Shown here one piece after another: positions 14,986-21,400 of a DNA stretch of 35,607 nucleotides (position 1 is its first letter; each line of letters starts with the position of its first letter). The DNA comes from Methanoculleus sp. UBA77. Its GTDB lineage: Archaea > Halobacteriota > Methanomicrobia > Methanomicrobiales > Methanoculleaceae. The notes under the pieces are model-generated. The model searched no databases. It saw nothing but the letters and a program-made list of their open reading frames with translations, and was not told the DNA's origin. The translations under genes and the position numbers were made by a program. The DNA is taken from positions 1 to 35,607 of the forward strand of contig DALN01000059.1 in the NCBI GenBank assembly GCA_002499455.1. Direction: 5' to 3'.

Positions 14986-15870
14986 TCATGACGCTTCGGC
15001 CTTGACCGGGATCTCCTCGGCCGAGAGACGCCTGAGAACCTCCTTCAGGTACCGGGAGGCGATATCGTCCTTCTGGGGGATCTTGCGGGTCCAGGCCCCG
15101 ACGGTCAGTCTGACCCAGCCGTCGGTCACCGACGTGGTGCGGACGGCGGGCTTGAGGTAGGCAAGGTCGGGGCGGTCGGCGTGGAGGCGCCGGTTGTAGG
15201 GGAGGTCGAAGAGGTCCTGGATGACGGAGTGTTCGGCCGCACCGGGGTCCTGGATGATCCGGGGATCGTCACGCGCTGCCGCGAGCGCGATCTCCTTCAC
15301 CCGTGCAAGGTCCACACCGACCGGGACGGAGATCGAGACCCGGATCTCCATCAGCCCGCCCCGGGAGTAGTTGATGACCTTCGAGGCGATGATGCTCGAG
15401 TTCGGCATGAGGACGAGGCCGCCGTCGAGCCCCTGGAGGATCGTCGTCGTGAAGGAGAAGTCGCGCACCTTGCACAGCCCCGTCGTCGGCAGCTCCCCGA
15501 CGACGATCCACTCCTCGAGCTGGACCGGGCGGTTGATCGTGATGAGGACCCCGGCAAGGACGTTCTGGATGATCTGGGTCGACGAGACGGCCACGACGAT
15601 ACCGAGGATGCCGAGCGACGCGACGACGGCCCTCAGGTCGAAGGCGAGGAGATACCGTGCGCTCGCGTAGCCGCCGCCGATGATGACGGCATACTGGAGG
15701 ATAGCCGCCGCCCACTTGGCCGCTCCGGGGGGGACCCGCCCGTCGAGCACGCTCCGGAGAAGCATGTAGGCAAGGTTGCCGAGGAAGAGGAGCCCGATAA
15801 GAGTGAGGACGAACGCGAAGAACGCGTTAAGAGGTACCCCGCCGATGAGAACCGGATCGCTCGACTGCAT
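14986..15870 (-). CDS. mscS: Small-conductance mechanosensitive channel (MscS family), first of tandem pair
   Basis: A 294-residue MscS-type channel, clearly duplicated with the next gene: both begin MQSSxxVLIGxVxLxAF and share NRPVQLEEW, GLDGGLVL and KVINYSR. The pore segment reads VVASLGILGIVVAVSSTQIIQNVLAG. It lacks the long acidic tail of its neighbour. No SD is seen; a GTTAACT element about 28-33 nt before the ATG (15870) can serve as TATA box, so the transcript is probably leaderless. Heteromeric channels with the paralogue are possible. Confidence 0.9.
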   Translation of the reverse strand: MQSSDPVLIGGVPLNAFFAFVLTLIGLLFLGNLAYMLLRSVLDGRVPPGAAKWAAAILQYAVIIGGGYASARYLLAFDLRAVVASLGILGIVVAVSSTQIIQNVLAGVLITINRPVQLEEWIVVGELPTTGLCKVRDFSFTTTILQGLDGGLVLMPNSSIIASKVINYSRGGLMEIRVSISVPVGVDLARVKEIALAAARDDPRIIQDPGAAEHSVIQDLFDLPYNRRLHADRPDLAYLKPAVRTTSVTDGWVRLTVGAWTRKIPQKDDIASRYLKEVLRRLSAEEIPVKAEAS

Positions 15871-15913
15871 GTAGAGAGGGGTGGGTGAGCGTGGGAGTTA
15901 ACCCCTCCTGCTG

Positions 15914-16282
15914 CTACCCCGACCTATCGCCGCCCGGTGCGGCAGCACGGGCCCGGAGCGCCGTGAAGACCCCGGCACCCAGGACCTCCTCTGCGAGCGC
16001 TCCATGCCGTTCCGCCATGATTGCAAGGAGCCGCTCAGTCCCCGCGGCCGTGGTGGAGATCCCGACCCGCTCCGTCCGGCGGATCAGGCCGTCCCGTTCC
16101 ATCGCCCCGAACCGGGGGAGGACGTAGTAGTGGGGGATCCCGAGATGCTCGGCAAGCTTCCGGGTCGTGGGGAAGCGTATGGTGATGCCGCCCGGGTAAA
16201 AACTGATGGTTACGCACCGATCCTCTTTGAGGAGGATCTGTGCGGCCGCCTCGAAGATATCGTCATGCTCGTGTGTGGACAT
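15914..16282 (-). CDS. Predicted winged-helix DNA-binding protein
   Basis: A 122-residue protein. Residues 30-75 (FPTTRKLAEHLGIPHYYVLPRFGAMERDGLIRR) read as a helix-turn-helix plus wing: LAEHLGIPHYYVLPRFGAME is a plausible HTH and GLIRRTERVGISTTAAG the wing. The C-terminal helix is Ala-rich. No exact family is recognised. It lies 47 nt downstream of the 78-residue gene on the same strand. It is thus close to the storage-protein promoter and is a candidate regulator of the repeated CTGGTAT sites there, but this is inference from position only. The start is the ATG at 16282; no SD is visible. Confidence 0.65.
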   Translation of the reverse strand: MSTHEHDDIFEAAAQILLKEDRCVTISFYPGGITIRFPTTRKLAEHLGIPHYYVLPRFGAMERDGLIRRTERVGISTTAAGTERLLAIMAERHGALAEEVLGAGVFTALRARAAAPGGDRSG

Positions 16283-16329
16283 CCGATCGCAAAAGTCTGG
16301 TTGTTGCGAGAAAAAGGAAGTCGGTCCGG

Positions 16330-16566
16330 TTACGCTGCCGCTTCCGCCTTCATCTCGCCGCGTTCTTCTTCGGGCATCCCCTCGAGGTAGACGATCTCCG
16401 CTCCGATATCTTTGGCGATCTGTTCAAGTTCGGTTTTGCGGAAGTGGGTGCTCTCCACCTTCAGGTGCTTGTCCTCGCCCTTCTCTTCGACAACGGCGAC
16501 GACGCGGAACCGGGGCTGCTTCACGCCGGTACCGACCTTCTGACGTTCTCGTGCATAGATCTTCAT
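16330..16566 (-). CDS. Conserved small protein, 78 aa, unknown function
   Basis: Starts MKIYARERQKVGTGVKQP and continues with a compact beta/alpha pattern: RFRVVAVVE, LKVESTHFRKTELEQIAKDIGAEIVYLEGM, then an acidic/Ala tail. The highly charged, ordered sequence and good SD (GAGGTGA 8 nt before the ATG at 16566) support a real gene; an in-frame extension to 16614 is not favoured. No domain name is recognised. It is divergent from the storage-protein homologue with a 91-nt shared regulatory region containing four copies of a 7-nt half-site, so the two may be co-regulated. A T-run follows the stop before the winged-helix gene. Confidence 0.75.
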   Translation of the reverse strand: MKIYARERQKVGTGVKQPRFRVVAVVEEKGEDKHLKVESTHFRKTELEQIAKDIGAEIVYLEGMPEEERGEMKAEAAA

Positions 16567-16657
16567 GCTTCTCTTCACCTCATACCAACTGGTATACCTG
16601 CTGGTAGACCGCAAAAATACTTAATGTTTTCCTTCATACCAGAGTTAAGTGGTTTTT
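16567..16657. promoter_or_regulatory. Divergent promoter with four ATACCAG half-sites
   Basis: ATACCAACTGGTAT (16582-16595) is a palindrome with 6-bp arms. Two more half-sites follow: CTGGTAG (16601-16607) and ATACCAG (16636-16642). AT-rich TATA candidates are AGTATTTTT on the minus strand (about 16613-16621) and ATACTTAATG on the plus strand (16617-16626). The sites fall at or just downstream of the predicted start of transcription in both directions, the place where an archaeal repressor would block RNA polymerase. Confidence 0.6.
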
Positions 16658-17464
16658 ATGGCAGAACGATTTGAGATGGACTCAAGGTTTCGTGGCGAGA
16701 GCCTCGTCCGGCGGGGCCTGCTTCGCGAGACCAGGAGCGAACGGCAGATCAGGATCATGCCGGAGTTGAACGTCGTCAAGATCGGCGGCCACGGGGTCAT
16801 CGACTACGGAAAGGAGGTGATGTTCCCGCTTATCGACGAGATCGGAGAACTCTCCCGGAAGAACAAGATCCTGGTCGCCACCGGCGGCGGTGTCCGGGTG
16901 CGGCACATCCTCGACGTCGGGATCGACCTCGGCATGCCGACGGGGGTGCTTGCGGAACTGGCGGGCAAGGTCAGCGAGCAGAACGCGATCATGATGTCCA
17001 TCCTCTTCTCGAAGTACAACGGCACCCGGATCCACACCGACGATCTCTTAAACCTCCCCTCGATCCTGTCGCTCGGTATGCTGCCGGTCGTCCAGGGCAC
17101 CCCGCCCTACGGTCTCTACGAGCACCCCCCGAAACTCGGGAGCATTCCTCCGCACCGGACCGATACCGGCGCATTCCTGATGGCCGAGGTGGTCGGCGGG
17201 AAGAACTGCATCCTCGGGAAGAACGTGGACGGCCTCTATACCGAGAACCCGTTCGTGAACCCCGACGCCGAGTTCATCCCGGAGATAACCGCCGACGAGC
17301 TCCTGGAGATGGAGATGGAGGATATGGTGCTCGAACCGATGGCGGTCGAGCTCCTCCGGGACGCCGTCCACGTCAGAGAGATCAAGGTGGTGAACGCCCA
17401 CATCCCCGGCAATATCACAAAGGCCGTCAACGGGGAACGGGTCGGCACCGTCATCCGGGCCTGA
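16658..17464 (+). CDS. Molybdenum-storage-protein-like amino-acid-kinase-fold protein (MosA/MosB type)
   Basis: A 268-residue cytoplasmic protein of the amino-acid kinase superfamily. The ATP-binding lysine loop is VVKIGG (Lys41-Gly44), followed by ATGGGVRVRH (74-83), SEQNA (106-110), TPPYGLYEHPP, IPPHRTDTGAF (163-173), KNVDGLYTENP (188-198) and HVREIKVVN (238-246) with PGN and GERVGT near the end. The IPPHRTDTGAF, NVDGLYT and VVNxxxPGN series matches the Azotobacter molybdenum storage protein subunits MosA/MosB better than UMP kinase, from which it is often misnamed. MoSto packs polyoxomolybdate or tungstate in an ATP-dependent hexamer. Only one subunit gene is here. The ATG at 16658 is chosen over an in-frame GTG at 16649. 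The Mo/W transporter genes on both sides support the role; UMP kinase-like activity is the alternative. Confidence 0.75.
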   Translation: MAERFEMDSRFRGESLVRRGLLRETRSERQIRIMPELNVVKIGGHGVIDYGKEVMFPLIDEIGELSRKNKILVATGGGVRVRHILDVGIDLGMPTGVLAELAGKVSEQNAIMMSILFSKYNGTRIHTDDLLNLPSILSLGMLPVVQGTPPYGLYEHPPKLGSIPPHRTDTGAFLMAEVVGGKNCILGKNVDGLYTENPFVNPDAEFIPEITADELLEMEMEDMVLEPMAVELLRDAVHVREIKVVNAHIPGNITKAVNGERVGTVIRA

Positions 17465-17551
17465 CGACCCCGGAGTCAATCTCTTTTCATTAACAGGAGA
17501 GAAGTCTTATTTAGCCTTGCAGAAGGATCAGTACAGTATACGAGCGATCCC

Positions 17552-18250
17552 ATGACCCTCTATCTTGGCATTGACGACACCGACACCCGCGAGTCCCGGG
17601 GAACCGGGCGGCTCGCCCGCACGATTGCAGCAGAACTCGCCAGGAGATACACCGTGACGGGGGTGACCCGGCACCAGCTCTTTGTCCATCCCGCCGTCCC
17701 CTACACCTCTCACAACAGCTCCGCGGTCATCCACATCGAGGAGACAGGGAACGGTGCCGCGGCCGATGTCTTTGCGACGGCAAAGGAACTGATGCTCGCC
17801 GACTTCATCGAGGGGAGCGACCCCGGCATCTGCGTCGCGGCCGGGTCTGCTGTCGGGGACGAGGTCTCCCGTTTCGGGCTCTCGGCAAAGACGAGCCTCG
17901 TGACGCAGGAAGAGGCGCGCGCGCTCGCCCGCGGCGCAGGAATCCTCCTCAAGGGGCTCGGCGGCACCGAGGACGGCGTGATCGGCGCGCTTGCCGGCGT
18001 CGGGCTCGCGGCATCGGGGAACGACGGTCGGTTCGTCCAGAAGGGAACGATCCGGGATCTCCGGGGCATCCAGACGGTCGCCGCGATCCTCGCCTCAGGC
18101 GTCGACCGGGTCCAGACCCGCGACGGCGCTGCGGTCGGCGAAGGCACCGTCGCCATCCGGAAATTCCCGAAACCCGCCTTCATCGGCGGGAATGCCGTCC
18201 TCTTCGTCGAGCCCGACGGCGACGCCTACCATGACATCGTGGTTGGGTGA
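17552..18250 (+). CDS. Short TiaS-like protein with GIDDTD motif
   Basis: A 232-residue protein starting MTLYLGIDDTDTRESRGTG. The GIDDTDxxxxxGTG motif is the nucleotide/catalytic signature of TiaS, the archaeal tRNA-Ile2 agmatidine synthetase. The later segment LFVHPAVPYTSHNSSAVIHIE resembles TiaS's second block. TiaS is normally about 420 residues with an OB-fold and Zn ribbon, both absent here, so this is a separate, shorter family member rather than the tRNA enzyme itself. The middle part is Gly/Ala-rich (AAGSAVGDEV, LARGAGILLKGLGGTEDG). The ATG at 17552 has no SD; TTATTTAG about 40 nt upstream may be the TATA box. Function is unknown. Confidence 0.7.
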   Translation: MTLYLGIDDTDTRESRGTGRLARTIAAELARRYTVTGVTRHQLFVHPAVPYTSHNSSAVIHIEETGNGAAADVFATAKELMLADFIEGSDPGICVAAGSAVGDEVSRFGLSAKTSLVTQEEARALARGAGILLKGLGGTEDGVIGALAGVGLAASGNDGRFVQKGTIRDLRGIQTVAAILASGVDRVQTRDGAAVGEGTVAIRKFPKPAFIGGNAVLFVEPDGDAYHDIVVG

Positions 18251-18319
18251 CAGCGGCCTGAACGACCGCATCCACCCAAACTCATCTTCAGCCGGCCGCT
18301 CCGTGTAAAATAAGTAAAC

Positions 18320-18380
18320 GTAATCAAGTTAACACCGGCGCAAAACAACAGTGTTTAAGTGTGAGTCTCGCGACATCTCC
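18320..18380 (+). promoter_or_regulatory. Promoter region of the second tup operon
   Basis: CAAGTTAAC (18325-18333) recurs from the first tup promoter. GTTTAAG at about 18353-18359 is a TATA candidate 22-28 nt before the ATG at 18381. No SD is present. Confidence 0.4.
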
Positions 18381-19316
18381 ATGATATTTATGGTTAGACG
18401 AACCCTTTTTGCCGTTGCTGCCGTCATGGTCGCTTTCCTGCTCATTTGCGGCTGTACCGGGACGACAACCGATCAGACTCCCGTAGAGAAGCAGCAACTC
18501 CGTATCGCGACGACGACGAGTCTTGACGACACCAAGCTCCTCGCCCACCTCACCCCGATCTTCGAGGAGAAGTACAACGCCGAGGTGCTGATCGTCTCCG
18601 CTGGAACCGGCAAGGCGCTCGAGTACGGGCAGCGGGGCGACGTGGACGTCATGATGGTCCACGACCGCGCGCGTGAAGACACCTTCATCGCCGACGGCTA
18701 CGGCATCAACCGGCGCGTATTCGCCTACAACTACTTCGTCCTCGTCGGACCGGAGTCCGACCCGGCGGGTGTCGCGAACATGGCCCCCGAAGCAGCCTTC
18801 ACCGCCATCCGCGAGAAGGGAACGGCCGGCGACGCGAACGTGATCTTCGTCTCCCGCGGCGATGCATCGGGCACGCACTCCAAAGAGCAGTCCCTCTGGA
18901 AGGCCGCCGGATTCAACTACACAACGGAAGTGAAGGGCTCCGGCGACTGGTACCAGGAGGCCGGAACGGGCATGGGCGCGACCCTTGAGATGGCGAACGA
19001 GAAAGAGGCCTACACCCTCTCCGACATCGGCACCTTCCTCGCCTACAAGGGCGACCTCGATCTCGTGCCGATCGTGGACGAGGGCGACAGCCTCCTCAAC
19101 GTCTACTGCGCGATGCAGATCAACCCGGCGAAGTACCCCGACATCAACAGCACCGTCGCGAAGGACTGGATCAACTTCCTGATCTCCGACGAGATCCAGC
19201 AGGAGATCGCCTCCTTCGGCGTCGACAAGTACGGCCAGCCCCTCTTCTATGCGGCCCAGGACGACTGGGAGAAGATCGGCGTGACCGAGGCTGAAGTGAA
19301 GGACCCGATCGCCTGA
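18381..19316 (+). CDS. tupA: Tungstate-type substrate-binding lipoprotein (second copy)
   Basis: A 311-residue secreted binding protein. Signal: MIFMVRRTLFAVAAVMVAFL then LICGC, with Cys25 the likely lipid anchor. The mature part has LRIATTTSLDDTKLLAHL, SAGTGKALEYGQRGDVDVMMVH, AYNYFVLVGPESDPAGV and SRGDASGTHSKE, all shared with the TupA at 8128-9099. It differs from that copy by lacking the C-terminal cysteine cluster and the Thr/Pro linker. The ATG could be 18381 or 18390; both give a workable signal peptide. A T-run after the stop (19337-19342) may partly terminate before tupB, giving more binding protein than permease. Oxyanion preference relative to the first copy is unknown. Confidence 0.9.
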   Translation: MIFMVRRTLFAVAAVMVAFLLICGCTGTTTDQTPVEKQQLRIATTTSLDDTKLLAHLTPIFEEKYNAEVLIVSAGTGKALEYGQRGDVDVMMVHDRAREDTFIADGYGINRRVFAYNYFVLVGPESDPAGVANMAPEAAFTAIREKGTAGDANVIFVSRGDASGTHSKEQSLWKAAGFNYTTEVKGSGDWYQEAGTGMGATLEMANEKEAYTLSDIGTFLAYKGDLDLVPIVDEGDSLLNVYCAMQINPAKYPDINSTVAKDWINFLISDEIQQEIASFGVDKYGQPLFYAAQDDWEKIGVTEAEVKDPIA

Positions 19317-19336
19317 ACGGGCCGGAACTCACACCC

Positions 19337-19342
19337 TTTTTT
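19337..19342 (+). terminator. T-run between tupA and tupB of the second operon
   Basis: CCCTTTTTTGCC lies 20 nt after tupA and 30 nt before tupB. It could be a partial terminator inside the operon. Confidence 0.35.
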
Positions 19343-19372
19343 GCCTCCGGCGAACCACAGTAGGTGTAGAGC

Positions 19373-20074
19373 ATGTACGAGATCATCGAGGGATTCCTGG
19401 AGGCCGCACGGCTCATTGTCACGCTCGACCCCGACGTGATAGCCATATCCGTGCGGAGCATCATCATCTCGCTCACCGCGACCGTGCTCGCCAGTCTCGT
19501 CGCCGTTCCGCTCGGCGCCGCGATCTACTTCGGCACCTTCCCGGGCAGGAAGAGCCTGATCAACCTGATCCAGACGCTCTACTCCCTGCCGACGGTCGTC
19601 GTCGGGCTTCTCATCTTCCTGCTCATATCCCGGGTCGGGCCGTTCGGCTTCATGCGGCTGCTCTTCACCCCGACCGCGATGGTCATCGCGCAGACGATCC
19701 TCGTCCTCCCGATCATGACCGGGCTCACGATCTCCGCGCTCTCCGGGGTCGACCCGGTCATCAGGGATACCCTCCGCTCGCTCGGCGCGACCCGTCTCCA
19801 GTTCCTCGCGAACATCATGAGGGAGGCGAAATTTGCACTCCTCGCGACCGTCGCGATCGGTTTTGGCCGGGCAATATCCGAGGTCGGGGCGGCGATCCTT
19901 GTCGGCGGCAACATCATGGCGTCGTCGTTCGCGAGCTCGACCCGGGTCCTGACGACAGCGATCTCCCTCGAAACCTCGATGGGGAACATCTCGGAGTCGA
20001 TCGCGCTCGGGATCATCCTCCTTGCCATCGCCCTCGCCGTCAACCTCGTCATCACCACGATCCAGCACAGGTAG
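19373..20074 (+). CDS. tupB: Tungstate-type ABC transporter permease (second copy)
   Basis: A 233-residue membrane permease. It shares YSLPTVVVGLLIFLL, SRVGPFGFMRLLFTP, LGATRLQFLANIMREAKF (coupling loop) and FGRAISEVGAAILVGGNI with the first copy. It carries a short insertion (ASSFASS) after GGNIM that the first copy lacks. Start ATG at 19373 with GGTG 7 nt upstream; its stop is 5 nt before the tupC start. It forms the membrane channel for TupA-delivered oxyanion. Confidence 0.9.
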   Translation: MYEIIEGFLEAARLIVTLDPDVIAISVRSIIISLTATVLASLVAVPLGAAIYFGTFPGRKSLINLIQTLYSLPTVVVGLLIFLLISRVGPFGFMRLLFTPTAMVIAQTILVLPIMTGLTISALSGVDPVIRDTLRSLGATRLQFLANIMREAKFALLATVAIGFGRAISEVGAAILVGGNIMASSFASSTRVLTTAISLETSMGNISESIALGIILLAIALAVNLVITTIQHR

Positions 20075-20079
20075 AACCC

Positions 20080-21150
20080 ATGATTGAACTTGAAGGCGTG
20101 AGAAAACAGTTCGATGAGAAGATCGTCCTCGACGGTGTTGTGGGACGGATCGAGCGGGGGGAGATCTTCGCCGTCATCGGCCCCTCCGGGTCGGGGAAGT
20201 CGACCCTGCTCCGCCTCATCGACCTCCTCGACACCCCGACGGGGGGAGCGATCCGGGTCAATGGGGCCGATATCCATGCCGGGAAGAGCCTCGCCATCCA
20301 GCGGATGATGGGGATGGTCTTCCAGAAGCCCGCCGTCTTCAACACGACGGTCGCGGAGAACATCGCCGTCGGGCTCCGGTTCAGGGGGGCGAGGGAGGCG
20401 GCGATCCGCGAAAAGGTCGAGGAGGCTCTCGAGATGGTCGATCTTTCCGGCTACGGCGACCGGCGGGCCCGGACGCTCTCGGGCGGGGAGATGCAGCGGG
20501 TGGCCCTTGCCCGGGCGATGGTGATCGAGCCCGAGATCCTCCTCATGGACGAACCGACGGCGAACCTCGACCCGGTCTCGGTGGCGACGATCGAGGACCT
20601 GGTCGTCCGGATCAACCGCGACCTCGGCACGACCGTCCTCATCAGCACCCACGATATGTACCAGGGCCAGCGGCTCGCCCACCGGCTCGGCGTGCTGATG
20701 AACGGGGTCTTCGCGCAGGTGGGAACCCCGCGGGAGGTCTTCACCCTTCCGGCAAGCCGCGAGGTCGCCCGGTTCGTGGGGATCGAGAACATCGTCGACG
20801 GTGTCGTCGTCGGGGAGAACGGCGCCACCGCGGTCGATGCCGGCGGCGTCCGGGTGAGGGTTGCTGCGCCGCTCGCACCGGGGGAGAGGGTCAGCCTCTG
20901 CATCCGGTCGGAGGACCTGCGGATCGCCCCGGCGGATGCCGCGAAAGCCCCCCCCGGCAAGAACGCCCTCCCCGGCACCGTGGCCTCGATCGTCCCCCGC
21001 GGCCCGTTCAGCAGGGTGACGGTCGACTGCGGCTTTGCGCTCTCGTCCGTCATCTCCTGGAAGAGGGTGGACGACCTCGATCTCCGGGAGGGGAGCAGCG
21101 TTACGGTCTCGTTCGCGCCGGAGTCGGTCCACGCCGTCCGGCGGGAGTGA
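20080..21150 (+). CDS. tupC: Tungstate-type ABC transporter ATPase (second copy) with TOBE domain
   Basis: A 356-residue ABC ATPase. Walker A GPSGSGKST (about residues 35-43), Q-loop MVFQKPAVF, signature LSGGEMQRVALAR, Walker B ILLMDEPTANLDP, switch STHDMYQGQRLAHR. A C-terminal TOBE-type domain includes RVTVDCGFALSSVISWKR and ends SVTVSFAPESVHAV, parallel to the other two ATPases in this window. The short phase gap after tupB (5 nt) indicates an operon. A T-run at 21196-21200 follows. Confidence 0.9.
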   Translation: MIELEGVRKQFDEKIVLDGVVGRIERGEIFAVIGPSGSGKSTLLRLIDLLDTPTGGAIRVNGADIHAGKSLAIQRMMGMVFQKPAVFNTTVAENIAVGLRFRGAREAAIREKVEEALEMVDLSGYGDRRARTLSGGEMQRVALARAMVIEPEILLMDEPTANLDPVSVATIEDLVVRINRDLGTTVLISTHDMYQGQRLAHRLGVLMNGVFAQVGTPREVFTLPASREVARFVGIENIVDGVVVGENGATAVDAGGVRVRVAAPLAPGERVSLCIRSEDLRIAPADAAKAPPGKNALPGTVASIVPRGPFSRVTVDCGFALSSVISWKRVDDLDLREGSSVTVSFAPESVHAVRRE

Positions 21151-21195
21151 GGGGGGGGCCTCCAGCGCCCGGACCCCGGCCCGCCAGAACGACAC

Positions 21196-21200
21196 TTTTT
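21196..21200 (+). terminator. T-run terminator after the second tup operon
   Basis: GACACTTTTTGTGG starts about 40 nt beyond the tupC stop on the coding strand. Confidence 0.35.
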
Positions 21201-21309
21201 GTGGACGAACCCCACTTCCGCCCGTTCAACTCGCTCCAGGCAGCCACGTTCTGAGAGCCGGAACGAGACGGCGGTCAGGAGGTCGAGGACCGGGGCCCAT
21301 GATCTCGTT

Positions 21310-21355
21310 GGAGTATACTCCGGCATAAGTACCTGTTTTCATCGGAGTATAAGCG
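21310..21355. repeat. GGAGTATACTCC palindrome with a second half-copy
   Basis: GGAGTATACTCC (21310-21321) is a perfect 12-bp palindrome, and GGAGTATAAGCG (21344-21355) repeats its left half 34 nt later. They lie in the 250-nt gap between convergent genes (tupC end 21150, ATPase end 21401), where no supported gene starts. The rest of this gap shows nothing else recognisable. Confidence 0.45.
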
Positions 21356-21400
21356 AACTAAACCGGCGTGCCGGCACCCGGCACCGTGCCCGCGTCACCT

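Noticed and set aside
20451..21326. A minus-strand frame starting MPEYTPTRSW with a TATA-like TTATAC upstream
   Set aside because: Most of it is antisense to tupC and has the Ser/Arg/Thr-rich composition of a shadow frame.
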